A stretch of 64,000 bases of DNA from an uncultured Methylopila sp. Lineage in GTDB: Bacteria; Pseudomonadota; Alphaproteobacteria; Rhizobiales; Methylopilaceae. Below the pieces are notes generated by a model. It had not been told where the DNA came from. It did not search any database and saw nothing but the letters and a program-made list of their open reading frames with translations. Below are positions 16,923 through 25,923 of the stretch, one piece after another. Location: NCBI GenBank assembly GCA_902168115.1, contig CABHPB010000066.1, forward strand, positions 1 to 64,000. The letters run 5' to 3'. The stretch's first letter is position 1, and every line of letters starts with the position of its first letter. A program made the position numbers and the translations under genes.

Positions 16923-18637
16923 CGCCTGCGCCAGCTCTGGAGACGCGAGAACACGAAGCGGTCCAGCACGACGTGGAGGATCTTCACGCCGATCGCCGTC
17001 GCCATGATCACCGTCGCCATCGCCGCGGCCGAGGCGACCGCGCCGGCCTCGTCCATGTGGACGATCGAGATCGAGGCGAGCTTGGTGTCGGCGCCGTAGA
17101 GGAAGATCACGGCAGAGACCGTCGTCATGGCGTTGACGAACAGATAGACCGCGATGTCGAGGATCGCCGGCATGCAGATCGGCGCGGTGACGCGGCGGAA
17201 GGTCGTCCAGAACGGGACCTTCAGCGAGGCCGAGACCGCCTCGAACTCGTGGTCGAGCTGCTTCAGGCTGGTCAGCGCCGTGATGTGCGCGACCGTGAAG
17301 AAATGCGCGATCGAGTTGATCACCAGCACCGTCAGCGTGCCGTAGAACACCGAGAGCGGGTTCCAGGACGCGTTGAAGAAGAACACGTAGCCGAGGCCGA
17401 GCACGAGCCCCGGCACCGCCATCGGCAGCATGGCGAGGAAATGCGCAAAGCCCCGCAGGCCCGGAAACGCCTTCACCTTCTCGATCAGATAGGCGCCGCA
17501 GAAGATCACGACCGAGCCGATGACGGCGGTGAGGCCCGCGAGCTTCAGCGAGTTGAAGTAGCCGTCCCAGCCCGTCGGCTCGACCGCGGCGAAGTCGTAA
17601 TTGTTGAGCGTGAGCTTGAGGTTGTACGGCCAGTAGGTGACGAAGGAGCCCCAGGCCGCCACCCCGTAGGTCGCGACGATCGCCCCGGCGACGAGGAGGC
17701 AGAAGGCCAGCAGCCCGTAGTCGCGGGCAGCGTCGGGCTTGGGCTCGTAGGGCACCGCGCGGGCCGACAGCAGCGCGCTCTGGCGCTTCTGGGTGCGGCG
17801 GTCGATCAGGAAGGCGAGCACCGCCGGCACCAGCAGGATGATGCCGACCACCGCGCCCATCGGAAAGTTCTGCTGGCCGACGACCTGCCGGTAGGCGTCG
17901 GTCGCGAGCACCGAATACTGCCCGCCGATCACCTTCGGGATGCCGAAGTCGGTGATCACCAGCGTGAACACCACGAAGACCGCGCTGATCAGACCGTAGC
18001 GCGCGCCCGGCAGCGTGATCGTGCGGAAGATGCGCGCCCGCGATGTGCCGAGCGCCTCGGCCGCCTCGCGCAGCCGCCCGTCGGACAGCGCGAGCGCGGT
18101 CGTCAGGATCAGCAGCGCGTGGGGGAAGGTGTAGAGCGCCTCGGCGCCGATGATGCCGATCGGCCCGTAGAGCTTGGCCCCCATCATCCAGTGCTTGAGG
18201 ATGCCCTGGTTGCCGAAGATGTAGATCAGCGACAGGCCCGACAGCAGCGAGGGCGCGAAGATCGGCAGCAGCGCCGCGGCCGTGAACAGGCCCTTCAGCG
18301 GCATGCGGCTGCGCGTCAACGCGTAGGCGTAGAGGAAGGCGAGCGGCACGGTGATCGCCGTCGCCATGCCGGCGACGAACACGCTGTTGCGCAGCGAAGC
18401 GACCAGCGTCGGCGTCGAGGCGTAGGTCCAGAAATTGGCGAGGCCGACGAAGTCGCCGGCTGTGTTCTGCACACTCTTCGACAGCAGCGACCAGAGCGGC
18501 AGCGCGATGATGACGACGAGCAGGACGCAGAGCGCGGCGATCAGCAGGCCGGCGACTTGGCGCTCGCTTACTAGGGGCCGCCGGACCGCGAAGCTGGAGG
18601 AAGCGGCGTCATCCATGCGGGCGGCGATCTCGCTCAT
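16919..18637 (-). CDS. phnU: 2-aminoethylphosphonate ABC transporter permease (double-domain)
   Basis: 572 residues, inner membrane. Two BPD_transp_1 permease domains are fused in one chain. The first carries its EAA-like loop at LREAAEALGTSRARIFRTIT (about 200); the second at EAVSASLKVPFWTTFRRVTA (about 500). There are about twelve membrane helices in total. This fused form matches the PhnU2-type permease found with AEP degradation genes, rather than the separate PhnU/PhnV pair of Salmonella. The frame is open far upstream, but the ATG at 18637 overlaps the stop of the ATPase gene (ATGA) and is clearly the start. The downstream pbfA overlaps the stop in the same way. Confidence 0.88.
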   Translation of the reverse strand: MSEIAARMDDAASSSFAVRRPLVSERQVAGLLIAALCVLLVVIIALPLWSLLSKSVQNTAGDFVGLANFWTYASTPTLVASLRNSVFVAGMATAITVPLAFLYAYALTRSRMPLKGLFTAAALLPIFAPSLLSGLSLIYIFGNQGILKHWMMGAKLYGPIGIIGAEALYTFPHALLILTTALALSDGRLREAAEALGTSRARIFRTITLPGARYGLISAVFVVFTLVITDFGIPKVIGGQYSVLATDAYRQVVGQQNFPMGAVVGIILLVPAVLAFLIDRRTQKRQSALLSARAVPYEPKPDAARDYGLLAFCLLVAGAIVATYGVAAWGSFVTYWPYNLKLTLNNYDFAAVEPTGWDGYFNSLKLAGLTAVIGSVVIFCGAYLIEKVKAFPGLRGFAHFLAMLPMAVPGLVLGLGYVFFFNASWNPLSVFYGTLTVLVINSIAHFFTVAHITALTSLKQLDHEFEAVSASLKVPFWTTFRRVTAPICMPAILDIAVYLFVNAMTTVSAVIFLYGADTKLASISIVHMDEAGAVASAAAMATVIMATAIGVKILHVVLDRFVFSRLQSWRRR

Positions 18638-19746
18638 GACGCCGCGCCCGGAGCGGACGGGGCGAAGACGCGCAGCGCTTCCGGCGGGAAGGAGACGGCG
18701 CGCAGCTGGCCTTCGACGATCTCGAGGTCGCGCATCTCGTTGGCCGGGAAGTCCGCCGAGATCCGCACGCCGGAAGATCCCGTCGGCTCCAGCGTCGCAC
18801 GGCAGAACGAGCCGAGGAAGGAGAGTTCGCCGATCCGCGCCTCGAAGCGGTTCGGCGCCGCCTCGTCGACCATGCGGGCGCGCACGGTCTCGGGCCGCAT
18901 CGCGAGACGGACCTGCGAGCCGACCGCAGCTCCCGCGTCGTCGGCCACGACGAAGTCGAGCGCCCCGACCCGGACCGTCTTCGGCCCGGTGACGACCGCG
19001 TCGAGGAAGGTCATGTGGCCGACAAAGTCCGCCACGAAGGGCGTGTCCGGCGCGCCGTAGATCTCGGTCGGCCCGCCGATCTGCTCGATCACGCCGTGGT
19101 TCATCACCACGATGCGGTCGGCCATGGCGAGCGCCTCCTCCTGGTCGTGGGTGACCATGATCGTCGTCACGCCCAGCCGCTGCTGCAGGTCGCGGATCTG
19201 GGCGCGCAGATGGATGCGGACCTTGGCGTCGAGCGCCGACAGCGGCTCGTCGAGCAGCAGCAGGCCCGGGGAGGTGGCGAGCGCCCGGGCGAGCGCGACG
19301 CGCTGCTGCTGGCCGCCGGAGAGCTGCCCCGGAAACTTCTGGCCCTGGTCCGGCAGGCCGACCATCTCCAGCAGCTCGGTCACCCGCGCCGCGATCTCGG
19401 CGCGCGGCCGGCTGCGGTTGACAAGGCCATAGCCGACGTTCTTGGCGACGGTGAGGTTCGGGAACAGCGCATAGGACTGGAACACGATGCCGAAGTCGCG
19501 CTGCGAGGGCGGCGCCTGCGAGACGTCGCGTCCGGCGATCTCGATCGTCCCGCTGTCCTGCGGATCGAGCCCCGCGATCGCGCGCAGAAGCGTGGTCTTG
19601 CCGCAGCCCGAGGGCCCGAGGAAGCAGACGAACTCGCCGCGCGCGACCTCGAGGTCGATGTCCTTCAGCGCGCGAAAGGCGCCAAAGGACTTGTTCAGGC
19701 CGCGGACCCTCAGGAAGGGACTTGCGATCGGCTGGGACGCGGTCAT
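18634..19746 (-). CDS. phnT: 2-aminoethylphosphonate ABC transporter ATP-binding protein
   Basis: 370 residues. ATPase of the AEP importer at the cytoplasmic face. Walker A GPSGCGKTTLL (about 44-54), Q-loop VFQSYALFP, signature LSGGQQQRVALARAL, Walker B LLLLDEPLSALD and the switch-histidine segment MVTHDQEEA are all intact. A C-terminal TOBE-type beta domain (about 270-360) resembles those of the polyamine/iron/AEP subfamily. It starts at the ATG at 19746, 187 bp past the binding-protein gene across a mosaic repeat, and overlaps the permease start by 4 bp. Confidence 0.9.
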   Translation of the reverse strand: MTASQPIASPFLRVRGLNKSFGAFRALKDIDLEVARGEFVCFLGPSGCGKTTLLRAIAGLDPQDSGTIEIAGRDVSQAPPSQRDFGIVFQSYALFPNLTVAKNVGYGLVNRSRPRAEIAARVTELLEMVGLPDQGQKFPGQLSGGQQQRVALARALATSPGLLLLDEPLSALDAKVRIHLRAQIRDLQQRLGVTTIMVTHDQEEALAMADRIVVMNHGVIEQIGGPTEIYGAPDTPFVADFVGHMTFLDAVVTGPKTVRVGALDFVVADDAGAAVGSQVRLAMRPETVRARMVDEAAPNRFEARIGELSFLGSFCRATLEPTGSSGVRISADFPANEMRDLEIVEGQLRAVSFPPEALRVFAPSAPGAAS

Positions 19747-19781
19747 GGCTCAATCCCTCTCGTCATCGCTCGTCGGCGGAC

Positions 19782-19899
19782 TGCGTGCTTCGAGACGCCT
19801 CGCGATGCGAGGCTCCTCAGCATGAGGACCGTTTGCGTTGTGGCGTCCTCAACATTCCTCATGCTGAGGAGGCCCGTGAGGGCCGTCTCGAAGCACGCA
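19782..19899. repeat. Intergenic mosaic repeat, copy 2 (inside the AEP import operon)
   Basis: About 118 bp with terminal inverted repeats TGCGTGCTTCGAGACG / CGTCTCGAAGCACGCA and inner CTCAGCATGAG / CTCATGCTGAGGAG palindromes. Strongly similar to copy 1. It sits between phnS and phnT, where a transcript-stabilising or attenuating hairpin would raise binding protein over permease and ATPase. Confidence 0.85.
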
Positions 19900-19933
19900 A
19901 TCCGCCGCTCCGAGACGCCCTGACTTCAGACCG

Positions 19934-20953
19934 TCACTTCTTCGGCGCGGCCTTGGACTCGTAGCGCTTGGACCATTCGGCCAGCACGCGCTCGCGGTTG
20001 TCGGCCATCCAGCCGAGGTCGTTCTTGATCATCGCCTTCTCGGCGCCGGCCGGGTAGTTCGCCGGCGGATTGTCGGCGCCGGGATAGGCGACGATGGCGT
20101 AGGTCTTGGCGAACAGCCTGTTGGCGTCTTCGGTCGCGACCCAGTCGGCGATCTTCTTGGCGGCGTCGAGGTTCTTCGAGCTCTTGACGATGGCGCTCGC
20201 CTCCATCTCCCAGCCGACGCCCTCGGTCGGCAGGATCACCTCGATCGGCGCGCCCTTGGTCTTCTCGGCGGCGCCGCGCATGTCGAGAGCGAGGCCGACG
20301 AGCTGCTCGCCGCGCGCGGCCTGCACGCAGGGCGCGCTGCCGGAATGGAGATAGGCCGCGATGTTCTCATGGAGCCCGTCCATGAACTTCCAGCCTTCCG
20401 CCTCGCCCATGGACTGCAGCCAGCCCGCGACCATCAGGTAGCCGGTGCCGGAGGAGGCCGGATGCGGCATCACGATCTTGCCCTTGAACTCGGGCTTCAG
20501 CAGGTCCTTCCACGACTTCGGCGGCGCGATCTCGCCGGCCTCGGCGGTGTTGAAGCAGACCGCGCCGAGATAGGCGTCCATGCCGGTCCAGGCATAGGGG
20601 TCCTTGGCGTCGCGGAAGACGTCCTTGAGCTTGTCGGCGCCGGCCGGCCTGTAGGTCTCAAGCAGGCCAGCCTTCTTGAACATCAACAGCGAGGACGCCG
20701 CGAGGCCCACCACCATGTCGGCGCGGGGATTGTCCTTCTCGGCGAGGAAGCGCGCGGTGATGACGCCGGTGGAGTCGCGCACCCAAACGACTTCGGCGTC
20801 CGGAACGGCGGTCTCGATCGCGGCCTTGAAGGGCTTGAGCTGGTCGTTCTCCAGCGCCGTGTAGATCGTCACCTTGGTCTTGTCGGCGAGCGCGGCGCCA
20901 GGCGCCGCAAGTCCGAGCGCGACCGCCAGCGCGAACTTTGTCCAAGTCTTCAC
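19934..20953 (-). CDS. phnS: 2-aminoethylphosphonate periplasmic binding protein
   Basis: 339 residues. A signal peptide covers about 1-23 (ending GAALA). The mature protein begins DKTKVTIYTALENDQLKPF, typical of the iron/AEP-type (SBP_6) binding proteins. Conserved stretches include VVWVRDSTGVITARFLAE, DMVVGLAASSLL and PASSGTGYLMV. The ATG at 20953 is the only reasonable start. It is the first gene of the import operon and is preceded by a Pho box and a matching -10 element. Ligand specificity for AEP is inferred from the cluster and family. Confidence 0.88.
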   Translation of the reverse strand: MKTWTKFALAVALGLAAPGAALADKTKVTIYTALENDQLKPFKAAIETAVPDAEVVWVRDSTGVITARFLAEKDNPRADMVVGLAASSLLMFKKAGLLETYRPAGADKLKDVFRDAKDPYAWTGMDAYLGAVCFNTAEAGEIAPPKSWKDLLKPEFKGKIVMPHPASSGTGYLMVAGWLQSMGEAEGWKFMDGLHENIAAYLHSGSAPCVQAARGEQLVGLALDMRGAAEKTKGAPIEVILPTEGVGWEMEASAIVKSSKNLDAAKKIADWVATEDANRLFAKTYAIVAYPGADNPPANYPAGAEKAMIKNDLGWMADNRERVLAEWSKRYESKAAPKK

Positions 20954-21010
20954 CGTCGTAAATCCCTGTCTTTATCGCCGCGCCGCGGCTGCTGTTCAGT
21001 CTATCTTCGC

Positions 21011-21044
21011 TCTATATTGAAACCCTGTGACAGCTCATTGACAA
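21011..21044 (-). promoter_or_regulatory. Pho box and promoter of the AEP import operon
   Basis: On the minus strand, TTGTCAATGAGCTGTCAC (21044-21027) matches the PhoB consensus of two 7-bp CTGTCAT-like half-sites separated by 4 bp; the second half-site is perfect. A TATAGA -10 element (21016-21011) follows ten bases later, the normal spacing when the Pho box replaces the -35. The site is 74 bp in front of the phnS start codon. Confidence 0.7.
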
Positions 21045-21072
21045 GAACTGTTTTTGATCACTACGCGTAAAC

Positions 21073-22524
21073 TTAAGCCGCCCACGGCATCGACCAGGTG
21101 CGGACGTTGGTGAAGCTTTTCATCGCTTCCACGACGCCTTCCTTGTAGCCGAGGCCGGAATCCTTGATGCCGCCGAAGGGGGACATCTCGATCCGGTAGC
21201 CGGGGACTTCCCAGACGTTGACGGTGCCGACCTCGAGCTCGGCGACGAAGCGCGAGACGTAGTCGAGGCGGTCGGTGCACACGCCCGACGACAGCCCGTA
21301 GTCGGTCGAGTTGGAGATGCGGATGACTTCGGCGATGTCGTCCGGGCAGCGCACGATCGGGATGACCGGGCCGAAGGTCTCCTCGTGCACCAGCTCGCAG
21401 TCGTACGGCACGTTGTCGACGACGGTCGGCGCGAACAGCGCGCTCTGGCGCGGGGCGCCGTGCAGCACCTCGGCGCCGAGCTTCACCGCCTCGTTCACCC
21501 GGTTCTCGAACAGGATCGCCGAGCGCTCGTTGATGACGGTGCCGACGTCGGTCGCCGGGTCCATGGGGTCGCCGGACTTCAGCTTCTTCGCCTTCTCGAC
21601 CACGAGCCTGGAAAACTCGTCCGCGACCGCGTTTACGACGAGAATGCGCTTCACCGCCGTGCAGCGCTGGCCGGAGTTCTTGGTCGCGCCCGTCACGGCG
21701 AGCTCCGCCGCCTTGTCGAGGTCGGCGTCCTCCATGACGATCAGCGGGTCGTTGCCGCCGAGCTCGAGCACAATGCGCTTGTAGCCGGCCGTATTGGCGA
21801 TGTGCTTTCCGACGCGCACCGAGCCCGTGAAGGTCACGAGGTCGGCGTCCGGATCGGTGATCATGGCGTCGCCCATGGTCGACGGGTTGCCGGTCACGAC
21901 CGACAGCATCTCCGGCGGCAGACCCGCCTCGTAGAGCACGTCGGCGAGCGCGAGCGCGGTCAGCGGCGTCAGCTCGGTCGGCTTGAGCACCAGCCGGTTG
22001 TTGGTCGCGATCGCCGGGGCGAGCTTGTGGCTCACCATGTTGAGCGGGTGGTTGAACGGGGTGATCGCCGAGATCACTCCGAGCAGGGGCGTCCGCGTCG
22101 TGAAGATCTTGCGCGCCTTGCCGTTCGGAGAGATGTCGCAGGAGTAGATCTCGCCGTCGTCCTTGATCGTCAGCTGCGCCGCGAACGACCAGACGTCATA
22201 GGCGCGGGAGGCCTCGTAGAGCCCGTCCTTCCAGCAGAGCCCGGTCTCGGCGACGATCAGCCGGGCGAACTCCTCTTTTCGGTCGCGGAGCAGTTCGGCG
22301 GTGCGCTGAAGAATCTGCTGGCGCTCGTAGCGGGTGAGCTTCGGCTTGAAGGCGCGGGCCTTGGCGAAGGCTTCGCGCACATGCTCGGCGCGCGCCGCCG
22401 GAACCGTGCCGACGACCGAATTGTCGTACGGGTTGAACACCTCGACGATGTCGTCGGTCTTCACGAGCTTGCCGGCGATGCGCATGGATTCGGCGCGGAA
22501 GGGCGGCTTGACGTTGGCGTTCAT
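21073..22524 (-). CDS. phnY: Phosphonoacetaldehyde dehydrogenase
   Basis: 483 residues, cytoplasm. An aldehyde dehydrogenase-family enzyme that oxidises phosphonoacetaldehyde to phosphonoacetate with NAD. Landmarks: [18 protein letters not shown] and [14 protein letters not shown] (cofactor cleft), [12 protein letters not shown], the general-base Glu in [13 protein letters not shown], and the catalytic Cys in [11 protein letters not shown]. The C-terminal [12 protein letters not shown] and [18 protein letters not shown] close the active site. The frame extends upstream over phnA; the ATG at 22524, 5 bp past the phnA stop, is selected. Third gene of phnW-phnA-phnY. Length matches characterised rhizobial PhnY. 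Confidence 0.92.
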   Translation of the reverse strand: MNANVKPPFRAESMRIAGKLVKTDDIVEVFNPYDNSVVGTVPAARAEHVREAFAKARAFKPKLTRYERQQILQRTAELLRDRKEEFARLIVAETGLCWKDGLYEASRAYDVWSFAAQLTIKDDGEIYSCDISPNGKARKIFTTRTPLLGVISAITPFNHPLNMVSHKLAPAIATNNRLVLKPTELTPLTALALADVLYEAGLPPEMLSVVTGNPSTMGDAMITDPDADLVTFTGSVRVGKHIANTAGYKRIVLELGGNDPLIVMEDADLDKAAELAVTGATKNSGQRCTAVKRILVVNAVADEFSRLVVEKAKKLKSGDPMDPATDVGTVINERSAILFENRVNEAVKLGAEVLHGAPRQSALFAPTVVDNVPYDCELVHEETFGPVIPIVRCPDDIAEVIRISNSTDYGLSSGVCTDRLDYVSRFVAELEVGTVNVWEVPGYRIEMSPFGGIKDSGLGYKEGVVEAMKSFTNVRTWSMPWAA

Positions 22525-22529
22525 GGAGA

Positions 22530-23777
22530 TCACCGCACCAGGTTCAGCGCGACGTCGAAGACGTCGAAGTTGCGAAGGGTCCGGCCGGCCGGGACCTCGA
22601 TCCTGCGGTTCGAGATCATCGGCACGGTCTGCTCGGTGAGGCCGCCATGGCTGCGCAGCGGCTCGGTGAGGCCGGACAGGTCGTGTTTGGCGGCCGAGGT
22701 GCCGAGCACCTTGTGGCGGTCGCAGAGCACGACGACGTCGCCGATCCGGTCCGCCGGCAGCTCGAAGCGCTCGCAGGCTTCTTCGGCCGGGATCGCGACC
22801 GTCACCCCCTCGATGGCTTTCGCGATCTCGATGACGGCGGCCTTCTTCAGCCCGTCGACATAGACGGTGGCGAAGGAGCCGAGCGCGCCGTGATGGGCGA
22901 CGTAAGGGTCGGTGATCGGCAGGATGACGCGGGTCACACCCGCCCCGAGCGCCTTGTCCAGGATCTCCTGAAGATAGATGACGTCGGGCGAGCCGTCGGC
23001 GAGATGCTTGTCGTTCATGCCGTGGTCGGCCGTGATGACGAGCGTCGAGAGCTTTTCCAACTCGCCGACGTACCGGTCGAACATCTCGTAGAAGCTGTTC
23101 GCGACCTCCGAGCCCGGCGCCGCCTTGTGCTGCACGTAGTCGGTCGTCGACAGGTACATGACGTCCGGCTTGAACGTCTCCAGCAGCTTTACGCCCGCGG
23201 CGAAGACGAACTCGGAGAGATCGGCGGAATAGACCTCCGGTAGCGGCAGGCCGACGAAGTCGAGGACGTTCTCGATGCCGTTGTCCGCAAGGCAAGCCTT
23301 GTCGGCCTTCTCGGACGAGAACGCGATCGCGGTTCCGGAGGCGAAGTCGAGGCCCTTGCCGAGCAGGGTCCGGAGCTTGTCCTTGGCCGTCACCATCGCG
23401 ACCTTGCAACCGGCCTTCTGAAACTCTGCGAGAATGGTCGGGGCGCGCAAAAACTTCGCGTCGTTCATCATGACTTCGACGCCCGCCTCGCGGTCGTAGA
23501 AGAAGTTGCCGGCGATGCCGTGCACCGCCGGCGGGCGGCCGGTGATGATGGAAAGATTGTTCGGGTTGGTGAAGCTCGGGATCACCGACAGCGCCGTGGT
23601 GCTGGCGCCGGTCTTCATCAGCCGGTCGAGGTTGGGGGCAAGGCCCTTCTCGATCGCCGCCTCGATGTAGCCGGGCTCGGAACCGTCGAGGCAGATCACC
23701 ACGACGGGCTTTTCGGGACGCCGATAGGACCGCCCGTTGGCGGTGACATCGGTGGTCAGGTTGACATGGATGTTCAC
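22530..23777 (-). CDS. phnA: Phosphonoacetate hydrolase
   Basis: 415 residues. An alkaline-phosphatase-superfamily zinc enzyme that cleaves phosphonoacetate to acetate and phosphate. Metal ligands are visible in order: Asp in [12 protein letters not shown], the nucleophilic Thr in [10 protein letters not shown], Asp and His in [12 protein letters not shown], Asp-His in [12 protein letters not shown], and the late His in [12 protein letters not shown]. The GTG at 23777 is preferred because GGGAGGA lies 7 bp before it. A GTG at 23795 overlaps the phnW stop (GTGA) but leaves no ribosome site. Middle gene of the phnWAY operon; this route is not inhibited by phosphate in the way C-P lyase expression often is. 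Confidence 0.92.
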   Translation of the reverse strand: MNIHVNLTTDVTANGRSYRRPEKPVVVICLDGSEPGYIEAAIEKGLAPNLDRLMKTGASTTALSVIPSFTNPNNLSIITGRPPAVHGIAGNFFYDREAGVEVMMNDAKFLRAPTILAEFQKAGCKVAMVTAKDKLRTLLGKGLDFASGTAIAFSSEKADKACLADNGIENVLDFVGLPLPEVYSADLSEFVFAAGVKLLETFKPDVMYLSTTDYVQHKAAPGSEVANSFYEMFDRYVGELEKLSTLVITADHGMNDKHLADGSPDVIYLQEILDKALGAGVTRVILPITDPYVAHHGALGSFATVYVDGLKKAAVIEIAKAIEGVTVAIPAEEACERFELPADRIGDVVVLCDRHKVLGTSAAKHDLSGLTEPLRSHGGLTEQTVPMISNRRIEVPAGRTLRNFDVFDVALNLVR

Positions 23778-23791
23778 CGGACTGTCCTCCC

Positions 23792-24937
23792 TCACGCGGC
23801 CGTCTTCAGGCCGACGCCCATCTCGTCCAGAACCTCGCCGACCGTCGCGACGAAGGCGGTCATGTCCTGCGCATGCAGGTCGCCGATGCAGCCGATGCGG
23901 AAGCTGTCCGCGACCGTCAGCTTGCCCGGATAGATCACGTAGCCGCGGTCCTTCAGCGCGTCGTAGAAGCGCTGAAAGACGAAGCGGTCGTCCTCCGGCA
24001 TGCGGAAGGTGACGATGATCGGCGCCTGTCGCGCGGCCGGCAGAAGCGTCTGGAACCCTAAGCGTTTCATGCCGTCGATCAGGATGCGGGCGTTGTCCGC
24101 GTAGCGCTCCCCGCGCCCGTCGACGCCGCCCTCGGTCCAGAACTCCTGCAGCGCCTGGTGGAAGGCGACGATGACGTGGATCGGCGGCGTGAAGCGGTAC
24201 TGCCCGGTCTTCGAGATCGCCTGGTGCTGGTCATAGAGATCGAGCACCAGCGTCGTCGCGTTTCCTTGGGTCTCCTGCAGCGCGGACTTGCGCGCCAGCA
24301 CGAAGCCGAGGCCGGGAACGCCCTGGATGCATTTGTTGGAGGAGGCCGCGACCGCGTCGAACGCGACTTCCCGGGCGTCGAGCGGCAGCGCGCCGAAGGC
24401 GCTCATGGCGTCGATCAGCAGGCGTCGGCCGAGCCGCTTCACCAGCGCGGCGACCGCCTCGACCGGGTTCCGGATGCCGCTGGTCGTCTCGCAATGGACG
24501 GCGAAGACGTGGGTGATCGCGCTGTCTGCGCTCAGGATCCGCTCGATCTCGGCGAGGTCGGGCGGGGTGTCCTCGGCGGTCTCGTGGACGACGTTGGCGC
24601 GGCCGGCGACGTCGAGGATCTTCTTCGCCCGCAGGCCATAGGCGCCGTTGACGAGAACGAGCGCCTTGCCGCTCCGCGGCACGAAGCTCGTCAGCATCGC
24701 TTCGACGGCGAAGGTGCCCGAGCCCTGCATCGGCACGGTGACGAACTCGTCCTCGCCGTGGATGATCTTCGGCAGCCCCTCAAGCACTGCCTTGTTGATC
24801 GCGATGAAGGCCGCGTCGCGCGAGCCCCAATCGTGAACCATGACCTCCTTGACCGACTTGGAGGTCGTCAGCGGGCCTGGCGTCAGCAGCAGCGGATCGC
24901 CGGTGACGGACTGGGCGGGGCGGCGGGAGGAGGACAT
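23792..24937 (-). CDS. phnW: 2-aminoethylphosphonate:pyruvate aminotransferase
   Basis: 381 residues. PLP enzyme that converts AEP and pyruvate to phosphonoacetaldehyde and alanine, the first step of the pathway. It is a class V aminotransferase: [18 protein letters not shown] at the start, [11 protein letters not shown] (about 70-80, phosphate-binding loop), Asp176 in [10 protein letters not shown], and PLP Lys202 in [16 protein letters not shown]. The ATG at 24937 is chosen (AAGGGA ahead). An upstream ATG at 24994 would add 19 unrelated residues and reach into the LysR promoter region. First gene of phnWAY and divergent from the LysR regulator. Confidence 0.93.
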   Translation of the reverse strand: MSSSRRPAQSVTGDPLLLTPGPLTTSKSVKEVMVHDWGSRDAAFIAINKAVLEGLPKIIHGEDEFVTVPMQGSGTFAVEAMLTSFVPRSGKALVLVNGAYGLRAKKILDVAGRANVVHETAEDTPPDLAEIERILSADSAITHVFAVHCETTSGIRNPVEAVAALVKRLGRRLLIDAMSAFGALPLDAREVAFDAVAASSNKCIQGVPGLGFVLARKSALQETQGNATTLVLDLYDQHQAISKTGQYRFTPPIHVIVAFHQALQEFWTEGGVDGRGERYADNARILIDGMKRLGFQTLLPAARQAPIIVTFRMPEDDRFVFQRFYDALKDRGYVIYPGKLTVADSFRIGCIGDLHAQDMTAFVATVGEVLDEMGVGLKTAA

Positions 24938-25008
24938 CGACGATCCCTTGAGCTGCTGCGGTTGACCGTTGAGAGGGAGGCTAGAAGTCACCAACGAATA
25001 GGTCCAAT

Positions 25009-25044
25009 ATCGAGTTTCGATCTTTCACATAGACAGGATCTATG
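25009..25044. promoter_or_regulatory. Candidate LysR-type operator pair in the phnW/lysR promoter region
   Basis: Two dyads lie in the 109-bp divergent gap. One is ATCGA-GTT-TCGAT (25009-25021); the other is CATAGA-N5-TCTATG (25028-25044), whose core ATAGATCCTGTCTAT has the T-N11-A form used by LysR proteins. The second ends two bases before the regulator's start codon, suggesting autorepression, and both are placed to activate phnW. Confidence 0.5.
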
Positions 25045-25046
25045 AG

Positions 25047-25916
25047 TTGGCGATCAGCGGCACGGGCCTTTCCGCGTTCCACGCCGTGGCGCAGGCCGGC
25101 AGCTTCACCCGCGCGGCGCGCGCCAAGAACGTCAGCCAGCCGACGCTTTCCGCGCAGGTCCGAGGCCTCGAGGACGCCTATGGCGTGCGGCTGTTCGACC
25201 GGGTCGGCCGGACGGTGAAGCTGACGCCGCTCGGCCAAAGCCTGTTCGTCATCACCGCGCGCATGTTCGCGGCGGAGGACGAGGCCGAAGCCCTGCTCGC
25301 GGGCGTGCGCACGCTCTCGCGCGGGCATCTCAGGATCGCTGCCGACAGCGCGACCCACGTCATGCCGGCGCTCGGGCGCATCCGCGAACGGCATCCGGGG
25401 CTCACCTTCTCGCTGACGATCGGCAACTCGTCAGACGTGCTGCAGCAGCTTCTGGACTACGCGGCCGACGTCGCCGTGACGGCCAAGCAGACGTCCGATC
25501 CCCGGATCCACAGCCTTCGGCTCAGGACCGACGTGCTGGTCGGCTTCCTGCGGGCGGACCACCCCTTCGCAAAGCGCGACAGCGCCCCGATCGAGGCCTT
25601 CGAGACGCAGGACGTCGTGCTGCGCGAGCGTGGGTCCGTCACCCGCGAGGTGTTCGAGGCGCGGCTCGCCGAGGCCGGCGTGAAGCCCGGCCACCTGCTA
25701 GAGGTTCAGACCCGCGAGGCGGTGCGCGACGCCGTCGCGACCGGCTTCGGCATCGGCGTGATCTTCGGCAGCGAGTTTCGCGAGGGCGAGGACCTGAAGA
25801 AGCTAACGATCACCGGCGCCGATCTCGCCGTCGCCGAATACGCGGTCTGCCTCGAGGAGCGGCGGCGCATTCCGCTGGTGCGGAGCTTTCTGGAAGCGGT
25901 TCAGGCGGACGCTTGA
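25047..25916 (+). CDS. LysR-family transcriptional regulator of AEP genes
   Basis: 289 residues. An N-terminal winged helix-turn-helix (about 1-60: FHAVAQAGSFTRAARAKNVS and QPTLSAQVRGLEDAYGVRLF) is followed by a LysR substrate-binding domain (about 88-289) beginning GHLRIAADSATHVMPAL. The start is a TTG; the nearby ATG at 25042 is in another frame. LysR regulators divergent from phnW are known to activate AEP catabolism in response to the substrate. The adjacent dyads support this. The regulator is probably specific for the local operon. Confidence 0.85.
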   Translation: MAISGTGLSAFHAVAQAGSFTRAARAKNVSQPTLSAQVRGLEDAYGVRLFDRVGRTVKLTPLGQSLFVITARMFAAEDEAEALLAGVRTLSRGHLRIAADSATHVMPALGRIRERHPGLTFSLTIGNSSDVLQQLLDYAADVAVTAKQTSDPRIHSLRLRTDVLVGFLRADHPFAKRDSAPIEAFETQDVVLRERGSVTREVFEARLAEAGVKPGHLLEVQTREAVRDAVATGFGIGVIFGSEFREGEDLKKLTITGADLAVAEYAVCLEERRRIPLVRSFLEAVQADA

Positions 25917-25923
25917 GGCGCTG

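Noticed and set aside
16919-19753. 944-residue fusion of permease and ATPase
   Set aside because: The first 370 or so codons are an out-of-frame reading of phnT; the true permease starts at the ATGA overlap at 18637.
21073-23409. Single 778-residue protein covering phnY and part of phnA
   Set aside because: The upstream 295 codons are the out-of-frame shadow of phnA; aldehyde dehydrogenase homology begins only after the ATG at 22524.
24938-24994. Upstream phnW start at 24994
   Set aside because: It adds 19 residues unlike PhnW and reaches into the LysR promoter region; the ATG at 24937 has a proper ribosome site.
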